From Tetragonia tetragonoides (lineage: Eukaryota; Streptophyta; Magnoliopsida; Caryophyllales; Aizoaceae): 64,000 nt of DNA. Shown here piece after piece: positions 1 to 10,718 of the stretch (position 1 is its first letter; each line of letters opens with the position of its first letter). The translations under genes were made by a program, and so were the position numbers. Location: NCBI GenBank assembly GCA_038025085.1, contig CM076144.1, positions 31,803,501 through 31,867,500 on the forward strand, given 5' to 3'. The notes under the pieces are model-generated. The model did not search any database. It was not told the origin of the DNA and saw nothing but the letters and a program-made list of their open reading frames with translations.

Positions 1-138
1 GAACAAAGGACTGCTTGGAGGAAAACCTGAGACCTTATCTTAACTATTAAAGCAAAAATAGCGTTCAAGTTTATAAATTACTCCATTCATCATCGGGCTT
101 TTGCGGAGAAATCTGAAGGCGTTTTTTAGGCGTCTACA
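1..138 (-). repeat. Family A copy 1, 3' LTR (partial, cut by the window edge)
   Basis: Bases 1-138 match 11811-11948 closely and end at the CTACA terminus shared by all family A LTRs. On the minus-strand sense of the element this is the start of the 3' LTR, beginning TGTAGACGCC. The rest lies left of the window. Confidence 0.9.
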
Positions 139-152
139 GAAGCCCCCACTTT
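139..152 (-). other. Polypurine tract of family A copy 1
   Basis: The minus-strand sequence AAAGTGGGGGCTTC abuts the LTR start. The same tract lies at 40213-40226 in copy 2 and, on the plus strand, at 19731-19744 in family C. It would prime plus-strand DNA synthesis. Confidence 0.8.
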
Positions 153-450
153 GATCGAGCTTGAGTAAAAGCGAAGATCAAAGTATTCCAAAGGCGACAT
201 GCAGGATGTTGTTATGCACACGGTGTGTGAGGGTGTACAGTATGTATGCATATGAAGACAAACCTGAGTTGGGACATGCTCGTGGCATGCTAAGATTTCA
301 TCTCTGTGAACATAAGAGAAAATAAAGGTTATGGTAGCAGGATAGAACACCGCTCGTATATGATCTAAACGTCTGCTGGGGACCCCTATTCAGAGTGTAT
401 GAAAAGTTAGTAATACTTTAAGAATGATCAACGTGGAGTGCTTCGACAAA

Positions 451-950
451 CAGTGACTAAACACCACTCAGCGGGTGTCGAGATTCCGTTCCTGTACGAG
501 AAACGAAAAAGTCAACGAGACAGCGCGATTAAAAATAACGGCTGTAAATGGGAAGTAATGTGACAGTGAATAGTATAAATGCTTTATCGAGCAAACAGTG
601 ACTAAACACCACTCGGCGGATGCCGAGATTCCGTCCCTGCACAATAAATGAAAAGGTTGACGAGACAGTGTTATGAAAATGACGGTTGTAAAATGGTTAA
701 AACATATGAACAATTTAAATGCAATAGCTTAAGAAATCATTTACTGAAACATATAAAAAATAAATGGACAGTATATATGCAACAGTTTAACCAATCAGTG
801 ACTGACACATAATAAGTAACTGCGCAGAAGGACAGTTTAATAGCAATATTTTAAGCGATCATTGACTGACCCCAAATTTGTGATCTTTCAGAAGGACAGT
901 TTAACCGCAATAGCTTAAGCGACCATTGGCTGACCCCAAGTTTTGGTACG
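451..950. repeat. Short tandem duplications in the 3' untranslated region of family A copy 1
   Basis: A unit beginning CAGTGACTAAACACCACTC occurs at 451 and 596, a period of 145 bp. Further right, a unit beginning AGAAGGACAGTTTAA occurs at 826 and 890, a period of 64 bp. Both types recur in copy 2 at about 40530-40950. Tat elements are known for repeat-rich, fast-changing 3' untranslated regions. The remainder of 153-1237 has no gene that I recognise. Confidence 0.75.
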
Positions 951-1237
951 GCCTATAGACTTTCCGGGCTTAAAATAATTTTGGCACTCTGGGCAGTGAC
1001 AGTCGTCGCTGCATGTATCCGACTTTCAGTATTTTGGAGCTACAAAATATAATTGGGTTAGTTTTACCTGAAAGTAGTTGGTAGCGTAAAATGGGCCAGC
1101 TGTCGAATTTGAATTTGTGGGCCAAAGAGTCTTGCTCCCGCGCGCTTGGTACTGATATTCACCATGAACGAACTGGAATAACGAACTCTGGGCTGGAAAA
1201 AGGATCGTGGGACAGCAAGTGGGGCCCGCGTTTGCAG

Positions 1238-1276
1238 GGCCGCTAGCGACCCAGGCCCAGCGCCGCTAGCGGCGCT
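1238..1276. promoter_or_regulatory. GC-rich palindrome pair upstream of antisense gene 1
   Basis: Two copies of the core CCGCTAGCG lie here, and 1259-1276 reads AGCGCCGCTAGCGGCGCT, a perfect 18-base palindrome. Equivalent copies precede antisense gene 1 in copy 2 (41436-41480). The flanking DNA is AT-rich, so the motif stands out. A regulatory role is inferred only from its repeated placement upstream of transcription units. Confidence 0.55.
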
Positions 1277-1562
1277 GAGCTGGGGTCAAATAAAAGTGGT
1301 TCACGTTTTTTTTTCTTCTTCGCGTGGCACTTCTTCTTCTTCACCGAGAGCAATTGTCGAGCCTTCCTCCATTGTTGACTGCTTTGCTTTGCTTGAGGTA
1401 AGTCCATTCTTGACCAAATTCTTCGATTTTTATCTTGAACTTGCTTATTTTTCCGCCTAGTTGCTGAATTCTGAGTTGCATTGTTGAATGGGTGCTTGTT
1501 TCTTGCGAATCTGAAACTTTTAATTTCCTACTTGTAGAGAGAGAAAGCTTCATTGTAATCCC

Positions 1563-4316
1563 ATGGCTCCCGCAGACAAAGGAAAATGACCCATGGGTGA
1601 GGGGGAGGATGACAGGGACCTCTTCCGTACTGGGCTTCCCTCTACTAGGACACCTCCGACCCATCATTCGGATGGAGCTCGACTGTATCAGGACGCATTT
1701 ATGCGACTGGACTAGCGCCCGGCTGGGGTTTTGAACCCTAGTATTTTACAACCGGAGAGGCAGAATCATCTGTCTAACCCTGAGCTGGTATGTTTCCTAA
1801 CTCTCTTCTTTTTTCTGTTCAGCATATATTTTTTCTTTGAACTGAAAATTTGAACTGTTAGTGCTTCGGCACACGAACAAATTGGGACTTGTACTGGATT
1901 GGTGGTCAGCTGTATATAATCTGCATGGAATTATTGTAGCTGTATTTGAGAAAATTTTGTTTGTTGGCAAGGGTGTTGGTATTTTGTTTCAGGCTCATGG
2001 GTCTACCTCCCATTGGGCTATGATGTTGGAGAGTTTTTCATTGTTGGAGCTAGGAATTTCGTATTGGGCTCGGGTTTTGACCATTTCCTGACCGTTATCC
2101 CTGCTTGTCACTCTGGGGATTCTAGGATTATCGCTAGGGGGGTATTGGAGAGGTTCTGAAATTCCACGAACACTTTTCATACACCTGTAGGAGAGATGTT
2201 CCCCACCCCTTTTCAGTTCGATGTGTTGACGGGTTTATCCTTAAAAGGGGCGTCGTATTCAGTACGACGCGGCTTACTGGCAACAGAGTGACAGGTTACT
2301 CGAGCTTTATGGGCCTGTGTCTGCCCATTTGGATAAGGATCGGGTTTCTTTGGTGCGGTTATGGGCGGATTTGGCGGAGCAGGGGCTTACTGAGGAGCAG
2401 AGAGCCCGTATTTTCCGAGCTTGCTTGTTGGGGTCGGCCATTTTCGCTCAGAAGAAGAGTGTATGTCAAGTCGGTTTCTTGACATGTTTAGAGGATTTGA
2501 CCAAGGTCCATGAGTACAACTTCGGTGCTTCCGCTTATGCTTTCTTGGTGAGATGGTGTTGTCGGGCTTGCAGGCCGAAGCCGACGAGTGAGAGGGCGTC
2601 TATCTCGGGCCCGTGGAGGATACTGGAGGTAGGCCCATCTGTTTCTTTATTTTCTTTGTCCGTGTATGCTTTTGGACTTGGAGCTTACTTTCTTGCTTGT
2701 ATGGCAGCTCTGGTTCTTTGAGTATTTTTCGGCCTTTGGTCCTCACTGTCCTGGTTTGAGGATGTTTCCACTAGGTTCACGGTGGATTGGTAGAGATAAC
2801 CACTCGTTAACCTCTTTGGAGCATTTTTGGGCTACTTTTGAGAGTCATGCCGCGTCTATGGTATGTTGTTGTTGACTTGTGCATATATTCTTTTTGGTCC
2901 ATTTGGTATGAATGAACTTTTCAACTGGTAACCTGCAGGTGTCATGGTCCGCTTTTGATGGTATTCCTGGTGTTCCGCCCCATATTACCATGGAGTCTTT
3001 CAGGATGTCCTCCTTGCGGGTGGTCTTCGAGGGGCAATTCGGCTTTGTGTGATACTTGGGGGATCGTTTGAAGCGGCTGATTTATCCTCTTTGGGTAGTC
3101 ATCTGGTTCCGGAGGATCCTCCCTTGACCATGTTCTATCTTCGCGGTCTAAGCGTGCGGGACTTGGGGGTCGTGGCCCGTGGTATGGCAGCTACGGAGTT
3201 TCTGGAGCCGGAGATTGTTGGCTTTGGCCGCACGGCTGTCTACCTGGCTTACTGCTTGGATCGTCTGATGTCGGACCTTACTTCTGAGGTAAGAAATTTA
3301 TTTGCATATTTTCAACTATATGTATGGTATACTGACTTTTGGTGTTTTGCAGGCGGATCGTCTAGCTCCTCAGGGTCCCAGGAGGTCACATTCGAGAGTT
3401 CTTTGGGGTCAGCCCCCAAGCGTGGCCTTACCGACTAACGAGGTGAGGTATATTGGGGAGAGTGGGGGACGCATAGTAGAGGAGTTCCCTCTACATACGG
3501 CTGATGGAGAGGCTGTGGAGGGCTTGCCTTTGCCTGACGGTTGTACGGGGGTAAGTTCCTTTTTATCCCTTCTTGTGTTTGTGTTTGCCTTTGAGTACTG
3601 ACTCTATCCCTTGTGTTTGCTTCTCATTTTTTGCAATTGAACCGGGAGCAGACTTCTCAAATCTTCAAGCTCATTCACCTGTTGAAGAAAGGCTATGGCC
3701 GGATGATAGGCAAGGGGAAAAGTTCTCGATCTAAGACTGTTGATGTAAGTAGACTTTCATCCTTTGTTTAGCTTAGTGAAGTGCTTAACTTAACATCTCG
3801 ATCTTGATTGTTTGCACATGTCTCAGTCTTCGTCCTTGGTGGAACCTCGACATTCTTCTGCTGCGAGGGCCTCTTCGGCGAGCAGGTCGTCTGTTGCTCG
3901 TGCACCTCCCGTAGCTGTGACCAGGCCTCCTGTTGATGAGGCGCCCAGACCTTCTGTGCCGTACATTCCTGAGATGTTCTCCCCTGCGGGTTTCTAGCCT
4001 TCACTTAATAGGAGGCCTATTGTTACCCCCACGGCTGGAGGTTGGGCTAACGCCCCTGGATGGGATGTGCCTCACACTGGGCCTTCGTATCAGAATGTGG
4101 CTATGGATTTTGCTAGTCAAGCCACAGAGAGCCTCTTCGGAGCGGGGTTTTCGGCAGGTACCCCCATCCGCGCACCAGCATATGATAGGGGGACATGAGG
4201 CCTGCAATAGCAGGCCCATTTATAGCTCTTCTCTCCATTATTCGACTGGGAACTATGGTCAGGGGTCGTCCGTTGATGATGAGGCTGACAGCAACGACGA
4301 TGACGACTCTGGTTGA
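1563..4316 (+). pseudogene. Antisense gene 1 of family A copy 1: plant mobile domain (PMD) protein, decayed
   Basis: This gene runs opposite to gag-pol. It starts MAPADKGK and has GT-AG introns at the same places as copy 2, for example GAG|GTAAGA near 3288 with the next exon at about 3353. Exon 2 is only partly readable in one frame. Later exons carry WFFEYF, a block ending in a MTMFYLR-like motif (here LTMFYLRGL) and the segment LAYCLDRLMSDLTSE. The last segment is Ser-rich and ends in an acidic tail. At least two in-frame stops in exon 1 and frame breaks in exon 2 mark it as a pseudogene. The PMD is found in Arabidopsis MAIN/MAIL1 proteins and in antisense ORFs of Tat retrotransposons. Its role in the transposon is unknown. 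Confidence 0.75.
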
Positions 4317-4700
4317 TCGGTCTTGGATTTCTTTGTAGACATTGACCTTGAGATTTTGAACTCCTGTTTTTATGCATTTTTATGATATGTATATGCTATG
4401 ATGACTCAATTATGTCTGTCTGATCTATGTATGCAATGTGTTATGCAGTAGGAAAAAGGCACAATTTAGGGAATAAAATAAGGAAAAAGGTAAAAATTGC
4501 AAGAAAAAGCAAAAATTACACATATTATACCCCCTAAAAAAATGAAAATAATAATTAAAAAAAGAAAATGGAAAAGATAAAACTAAGAGAGTCTCGGGCT
4601 TTGTAACTCAGCCGTGTGCATCAACCTGGGCTTAAATCGAGCTGACTGGACCAAGTGGGTGGGCTGGAGTGAGAGGAAAAAGCAGACTGGGACACGGTCA
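4317..4700. other. Spacer between the two antisense genes, copy 1
   Basis: This AT-rich stretch contains A-rich runs and no recognisable gene. It should hold the 3' end signals of antisense gene 1 and the distal upstream region of antisense gene 2. The matching spacer in copy 2 is 44537-44926. Confidence 0.6.
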
Positions 4701-4871
4701 GGGCCGCTAGGGGCGCTGGGCTGCGCCGCTAGCGGCGCTGTGCTACGGGCTAAGGCCGCTAGCGGCGCTGGCCAAGGCCGCTAGTGGCCCTGACCAGAGT
4801 CGGTGACGGCTTTGGTTTGGGCTTTTTCATGGTTTCTGACTTCTTTTGGCCCGTATTTTTGCATATAAATA
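4701..4871 (+). promoter_or_regulatory. Palindrome cluster and TATA box in front of antisense gene 2, copy 1
   Basis: Four related GC-rich palindromes lie in 4701-4790; the best, at 4723-4738, reads GCGCCGCTAGCGGCGC. About 75 bases further on, a TATAAATA box at 4864-4871 stands 73 bases before the ATG of antisense gene 2. Copy 2 has the same order (44927-45021, then TATAAATA at 45076-45083). The TATA box and spacing are direct observations; promoter activity is inferred. Confidence 0.65.
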
Positions 4872-4943
4872 GGATTTATGGGATGCTTGATGTTGTATCA
4901 GTTTCAGACATTTAGCTCTCTCAAATTCCCCAAATCTTCTACC

Positions 4944-6289
4944 ATGGGGAAATCCTATGAAAACCTGTTCGATGCTTGGTGCAAAAATCTGACCAAAGAA
5001 GAAAAACTTAAACTGGCTCCGTTCCCTGTCTCTACCTTGCTGACTTAGAGACCAACCAAAATATTATGGCCCCTTCTTCGATCTGCTTTGAATTATTGGA
5101 GCCCCGATTTGCATGTCTTTCGCTTTGGTAACTCTGAATTATGCCCTTTAGTTGAAGAATTTGCTGCGATCACCAACATGTCTGATGTTCTTCCTCCAGC
5201 TGTGTCGTACTTGAGAGATGGTTTTAATGCTCAGTATAAGAAATCCCTAGGCTTGTCATCTGTAGAGTCCAAAAGCATGGCTCTTGGTGTCGATGTGGAC
5301 TTCGTTCAACTCTGTGAAAAATTTGCTATTTCCTCTTACAAAAGTGCTATATTTAGGCGTTGTCGCCGGCAGGCTCTTGTACTTTGCCTGTTAAACCGCC
5401 TATTGTTTGCTAATGCAGAATCACCTAACTTGGGCAGAGCCTCGTTGCTGCGAGTGGTTAATCAAATGGTTGAAGGGCATTCTCCTTTGCATCTGGTTGT
5501 AGGGAAAACTATTATTGGGCTTGACAGGTTGAAAATCTCTCCTCACGAAACTTTTTCTGGCAGCCCCTACTGCTTCAAATTTGGTTATGTGAGCATCTGA
5601 GGCTAATAGAGTCACCAGAGAATATGATAGCTCGTGTCCCTCGAGCCTGTGCGAAGAAAACTTATACTGCGGCTACCTTCTTGGTTAGGAAGAGGCTATA
5701 TTCTGAAAAGTCCCTTGCTGAATGGGATGCCTTTTTTCATGCATGACCTGTTATCCGTTGGCATGAGTCCTGGTGGAGCTTGACTTCCTTAGTGGCTTGT
5801 GACAATTTGGTTCCTCATACTCCCATACTGGGTCTATACAAGACTACTTTCTTCTTCCCTTCTAGGGTTATGAGGCAATAAGGGGTGAAGTAGGTTATCC
5901 CTCGTCAGGAGACTTCGAGACCAACTATCGTAGCTTTGACTACTGACTTTGCTGCGGATTGGTGAAAGTATTGGCGTAGCCGGGACCGCTGAACTGTACT
6001 TCGGGTGATTTCCCGAACTCAAGTTTCTGAGACCTACTTGAATTTACTTTCCTGCAGTGATGGAGAAGCGAGACGAGCCCTTCGTCATGAGGAGTGGGAC
6101 CAACTAAAGTATCAGTATGACTCAAGAACAGGAAGCAAGAAAAGAAAGGAAGGGCCTCAGGTTGGAGGCTATCATGTACTGAAAAGAATCAAGCCCCAAG
6201 CTCAAGGAAACGATCACAGGTCGTCCTCAAACCAGGGTCTTTCAAAGAAGAACCCTACGACGAAGCCTTCTAAAAGGAAGAAGGATTGA
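4944..6289 (+). pseudogene. Antisense gene 2 of family A copy 1: DUF7745-like / divergent PMD-like protein, decayed
   Basis: The frame starts MGKSYENLFDAWCKNL and carries the signature YWSPDLHVFRFG followed by LCPLVEEFAAITNM. I associate this signature with the plant family DUF7745, which is often transposon-linked (from memory). The same order (Trp, then FxF, then an acidic residue and an EFAxxT block) is found in the PMD of antisense gene 1, suggesting distant relatedness. A basic tail rich in Lys and Arg ends the protein near 6289. A stop near codon 35, a frameshift near 5590 and several later stops make this copy non-functional. The ATG was chosen because it aligns with the second Met of the longer copy at 45121. 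Confidence 0.7.
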
Positions 6290-6625
6290 AGCAGTTTTCT
6301 CAGAAAGCAAGTCTAGTTTTTTTTTTTAAAAAAAAAGTAATAACAATTTGTTTAGCTTAAACCCTCGTAGTTGCACTTTTTCTTTTTTTTTTCTTGTAAC
6401 CTTAGTAAGTTAATTTTTGCAATGTAAGCTTATTAGTTCAGTTTGAATAAAGATTATCCCTTTCTGAATGAGTTGAGTAGAATTTTGGATTGATTTTGGC
6501 CTGGCCCATTAAAAGGGTTACCTACGTATCCAGTGTGGAATCAGGCGAGCGTAGTTCGTTCAACTTGTGCACGTCTTTTTTTTTTCTTTTTCTTTTTTTT
6601 GTGGTTTTTTTCTTTTTTTTTAATT
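6290..6625. other. Convergent 3' region between antisense gene 2 and integrase, copy 1
   Basis: Transcription from both strands would meet here. An AATAAA at 6446-6451 lies downstream of antisense gene 2 and is also present in copy 2 (46637-46642). The motif TTACCTACGTATCC near 6520 is conserved between the copies. The rest is T-rich homopolymer. Confidence 0.6.
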
Positions 6626-7925
6626 TTATTTTACGTAGCACTTTTTTAGTGGGTCGGTATTGGTGAGCTGACTGAACTCGATGCCGTCAATGTCCATGAG
6701 TCTGACCGCGCCTCCTGATTGAATGTCTTTGATGATGAACGGACCGGACCAGTTTGGTCGAAATTTGCCTCTGGGGTCGGTGACTGGGCCACGTAATTTT
6801 TTCCAAACTAAATCCCCTTCCTTTAAATTCCGAGGTCGGACCTTTTTGTTGAATGCTCTCGCCATGCGCTGCTGGTACATGTGGGAATTGTCTAGGGCCC
6901 GTAGGCATCTTTCGTCCATGAACATGAGTTCTTCGTAGGGGGCTTGTAACCGTTGGGTTTCAGGAATTTCATCCTCTAAGGCTAAGCACGTGGAGGGTAG
7001 TTGGACTTCTATGGGTAGAACCGCTTCCATTCCGTAGACTAGGAAATAAGGTGTTGCTCCCGTAGAGGATCTTATGGATGTCCTATATCCCCAAAGGGCA
7101 AATGGGAGTTTTATGGGCCAATCTTTGTAGTTTTCTATCATCTTTTCAATGAGTCTTGAGGTTTTTGTTGGCGGCTTCTACTGCGCCATTGGTTTGGGGA
7201 CGGTAAGGGGATGATTTGTGGTGCTGGATTTTGTAGTATTTGAGGAGGGTGACTGTTTCGGCTTTGAAATGGGATCCATGGTCACTGATAATTTCATGCG
7301 GAACGCCGTATCGGCAAAGGATGTTGTTCCTCATGAATTTGGGCACTTGTTTGGAGGTGAGGATGGCATAGGATTGGACTTCAACCCATTTGGTAAAATA
7401 GTTTATGGCTACTAGGATGTACTCATGTCCTCCCGAGCCTTTCGGGATGATTTTACCAATGATGTCTATTCCCCATGCGGAAAACGGCCAAGGGGATGTG
7501 AATTTGTGGAGCATTGAGGGTGGCATATGCTGCAGGTTGACATACATCTGACACTTCTTGCACTTCTTCACATACTCGTAGCAATCCATTTCCATAGTGG
7601 TCTAGTAGTATCCCAATCGTAAGACCTTTCTAGAGAGCATTCGACCATTCATGTGTGGTCCGCACACACCATTGTGTACCTCGTCCATAATCTCTGCGGC
7701 TTCTTCGGAGTTCACGCATCTGAGGTTGACTCCGTTGTGGGATTTCTTGTACAGAACCCCCTTGTATTCTACGTATTGTGCCGCTAAGAGACGGATGGCC
7801 CGTTGAGCTCTTAGTGGTGCGTCCTAAGGGTATATTCCTTTGATGATGTAGTTGAAGACATCTTGGTACCAAGGATCCTCTTCGATTGGAGCCAGGGTCA
7901 TTTCTATGTCCAGGTTGTTGCAAAA
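6626..7925 (-). pseudogene. Tat-lineage integrase fragment, family A copy 1
   Basis: This is the 3' end of pol. It contains the zinc-binding HHCC region, the catalytic core with Asp in WGIDIIG, Asp in IISDHG and Glu in NGAVEAANK, and a C-terminal region with GDLVWKKL and PNWSGPFII that ends in KKCYVK. The three acidic catalytic residues are present. A frameshift near 7143 separates the core from the C-terminal part, and an early frame has a stop in the N-terminal part. Integrase would insert the reverse-transcribed DNA. Nothing upstream encodes reverse transcriptase, so this is a truncated pol. Confidence 0.88.
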
Positions 7926-8436
7926 GGCTGGCTCGCTTCTTCTTTGTGGAGTGGTATCGTTGAGGGAGTTCAATCACTCAAATTCCTGTAAAAAGCGATG
8001 ATTTGCATTCTTGCTTTGCGAAGTTTACTTACATTGCTTAAATTGGTTAGTTAATGATTTGTGCAATTTTTAAGTTCATTGGATTTATCAATAGCTAAAC
8101 AAGGAAAGAAATGAGCAAGAGGATTTTTTATTGATTTGTTCAAAGAGATAAGCACACATGACTTTAGAGAAGAGGGTCTCTAATACCTGTCAAAATGAAA
8201 CTAGACTTAGAAAGAAAAGTAGAAGGGGAACACCCCCCTGTTCTTGACTCAACCTAAAGATTTAGCTAGGGTCCTAACTCGACAAAGCTCCTGCTGGTAG
8301 CCAACTAATTCCAGGCTTCATCGTCCACATTGCCATCTCTTAGCGGTGTCGGAACCTCTCCTCTGTCAATGGCACCTTGGACGTCGTCCAACTAATTCCA
8401 GGCAATCGTCTAAATGGTGCCCGAATACTCAATCTC
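7926..8436. other. Junction between integrase and gag, copy 1 (protease-RT-RNase H missing)
   Basis: In an autonomous Tat element several kilobases of protease, reverse transcriptase and RNase H would lie here. About 500 AT-rich bases remain, with no YxDD motif or other pol domain visible on either strand. On the minus strand, near 8310, a short gag-like tail ends AWN-stop, matching the end of gag in copy 2. Confidence 0.7.
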
Positions 8437-9591
8437 TTAGGGTCGATTTTCTCCTGGTTCAGATTTGGCATCTTCCAAAGAGATGCAAGGTTGGATGTCA
8501 CCTCTCCACACTAGTGCGTTCATCCTAGCTTCCATTGGTGCAAAGAGAGGGGTGTACTTTTCTTGACTATGACGGCACCAGCTAACTGTCCAAGTGTACG
8601 GTGGCCACAATGTCCCCTGGTCAATGAAACACAAGACTAGCCCCTTAAAGCGCCTGCACTGATTGATGTGGTGTCCCTCAGCCGCGCAGTAGATACAGCT
8701 TAGAAACGAGTTTTCGTCTCTTGGAAGGAGCCTCGACGTGGGTGTCCCCGGACGAACATACCCGTACTTGGACATTTTGTGATAGAGGAGGTCTTGGCGC
8801 CACCAAGTTTCTTCTTTGGCCAAGATGACTGCATTCCTGTGCTTAGAGGTGCGCTCTTCTACGATGTCAACCTTTTCTCTTATTTCTTGAACTCCTTGGA
8901 TTATACGACCCAAACTTTCTCGTATACGATTTTTATCATCCTCCGTTTTGTCACTTTTCAAATCTGGTCCTTCTTCATAGGATTCCTGAGAAATCAAGGT
9001 GACCTCCTCACCATAAATAAGGTGAGAGTAATCTTTGGGCTCCTCAGATGTAATATGGTTGATAGCACCCAGGAAGTTGCCAGCGCTTTCGGTTTCTTCA
9101 GCTTTAGGCAATGGTAGAGTGTCATTGTCTATCTTGTCTTGGATGATATGTCTAAGGGCCCAACAAATGTTCGTGTCATGCCCTTTCCCTTGATGGTACT
9201 TGCAGTAGCAGCCTTCTTTCCAGTTACGACCCTTGATACTTGGGTCTGGAGTGGGACCTACGGGTCTGAGCATGTCTTTGTCTACTAATCTCTCAAAAGC
9301 TGTACTGAAAGTTACCCCTAATGGAGCGAATTCTCTCTTGAGCTTGCTTTGGGGTATGAGGTATTCCTTTGGTGAGACATTGGAGGAGGACACGCCGCTC
9401 TTACGTTTATTTTCTGGCTCTTGGGACATGGAGTCCAGCTTTCCCGGAGTTATGGATTTCCGATTTTCAGACGAAGGGACAAACATTGGTGTATCCCATA
9501 ACTGTCTCGACTTAATGTTGGTGATGTCAGCTTCCAACCGGTCTACTCGGTCAGTCATCTCAACAAGATATTCCTGAACCGTTCTGATCAT
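8437..9591 (-). CDS. Gag-like protein of family A copy 1 (C-terminal type with zinc knuckle)
   Basis: This open frame of 384 codons begins MIRTVQEYLVEMTDRVDRLE, a likely short coiled coil. Around residues 130-150 it has CYCKYHQGKGHDTNIC followed by a helical IQDKID segment, which is characteristic of Tat/Ogre Gag. A second motif near residue 295, CIYCAAEGHHINQC, fits a CX2CX4HX4C zinc knuckle and should bind RNA. The capsid-type RWFYTL region expected upstream is absent, so the protein looks like an internally deleted Gag. The frame is unbroken, unlike its neighbours. It does not align by eye with the gag-like region of copy 2. Confidence 0.8.
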   Translation of the reverse strand: MIRTVQEYLVEMTDRVDRLEADITNIKSRQLWDTPMFVPSSENRKSITPGKLDSMSQEPENKRKSGVSSSNVSPKEYLIPQSKLKREFAPLGVTFSTAFERLVDKDMLRPVGPTPDPSIKGRNWKEGCYCKYHQGKGHDTNICWALRHIIQDKIDNDTLPLPKAEETESAGNFLGAINHITSEEPKDYSHLIYGEEVTLISQESYEEGPDLKSDKTEDDKNRIRESLGRIIQGVQEIREKVDIVEERTSKHRNAVILAKEETWWRQDLLYHKMSKYGYVRPGTPTSRLLPRDENSFLSCIYCAAEGHHINQCRRFKGLVLCFIDQGTLWPPYTWTVSWCRHSQEKYTPLFAPMEARMNALVWRGDIQPCISLEDAKSEPGENRP

Positions 9592-10699
9592 GATGCAATT
9601 GAGGTGGTTTATGTTATAGAAAATTGAATTGAACCTTAGTCAAATCTTTCTTCTTTGGATCCTATCCTGAACAGGAAGCACGGATCACTTAGTAACATGA
9701 AAAAGACCACGAGACTCTCATCTAAGAAAAATGTTGACCCACAAATAGAAAAACACATTGTCCTAAAAAAAAGGTCCTTAAGGCTAAATGCCCGAATATT
9801 TCCCTAATGTTAAAGGAAAATAAAGTCAATGAACGAAAATAATAAAAATAGGAAAAGACTGACTCTCCAATTTTTTATTTTTCTAGACTCAAAGAAAATG
9901 GAAAATGGGGTAAAATAAAATAAAAGAATTTCGGTCTTTTCTTTTTTTTGATTTTTTTTTTATTTTCGGCGGTTTTTTTTTTTTTTTTTGGTTTTTTTTT
10001 ACTTTTCTTTTTTTTTTACCGAATCTGAATTACATCAAAAGAAAAAGAAAAATAAAGAGATAGAAACAGGGAGAGGGAAAATTGGGAGACTGACTCTTTT
10101 CTTTTGCTAAAAGATCCTAGAAAGTTGTTCATGACTTTTAGAATATATCATTGGGAAAAGGATGGGTGTTCATTGAAGTTGAATTCTCGCATCATCTTCG
10201 GGCATTAGGAACTGGCTAAAAATAAAAGAAAGGCTCCTAGCACGTAAGTACATGTTAGCACATAATCAAGATATTCATGCATTCAGGCAAGCATTACAAG
10301 GACATAATTACAGGCAAACATGTGATCAGACGGACATTACAACGACACATGCACAACAAGCAAGCGGATGCACGAATGTGGGCTAGAGGATTTTGGCTCC
10401 TGTGAGGTTACCACGACAAATTACAATTTCCGTTCTGCGGATGGTCGACACATCAATTGTAATTCTTTTCATCGACAAGGATTGATGAGTCATGGGTGAG
10501 GAAGTGTCGATTTGCACAATAGGACAACTGTATATTCCTTTAGATATACGGGTTGTCTACGAGTTGCAGCACAAACTTCCTCGAGGGTTGATAAGGGTCA
10601 AAAGGTTGTGCCAAGGCACATGCAAATGATGCAATATATGGAACATATTATTAAACAACTAAGCAAACTTGACTTTCGAGTCTCACTCTCTTAAAAAAA
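9592..10699 (-). other. 5' leader of family A copy 1
   Basis: On the minus-strand sense this lies between the primer binding site and gag. It contains long T-rich runs around 9930-10020 and no recognisable coding region. The part at 10400-10700 is conserved in copy 2 (50270-50565) and in the fragment at 21150-21448. Confidence 0.65.
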
Positions 10700-10717
10700 T
10701 CCCCAGTGAAGTCGCCA
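10700..10717 (-). other. Primer binding site of family A copy 1
   Basis: The minus strand reads TGGCGACTTCACTGGGGA one base inside the LTR. It begins TGG, complementary to a tRNA CCA end. In Tat/Ogre elements this class of site is assigned to tRNA-Arg (from memory). The same site lies at 50566-50583 and, with two changes, at 21449-21466. Confidence 0.8.
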
Positions 10718-10718
10718 C

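Noticed and set aside
8779..9117. Plus-strand frames opposite gag in copy 1
   Set aside because: They are shadows of the minus-strand gag frame and show no domain of their own.
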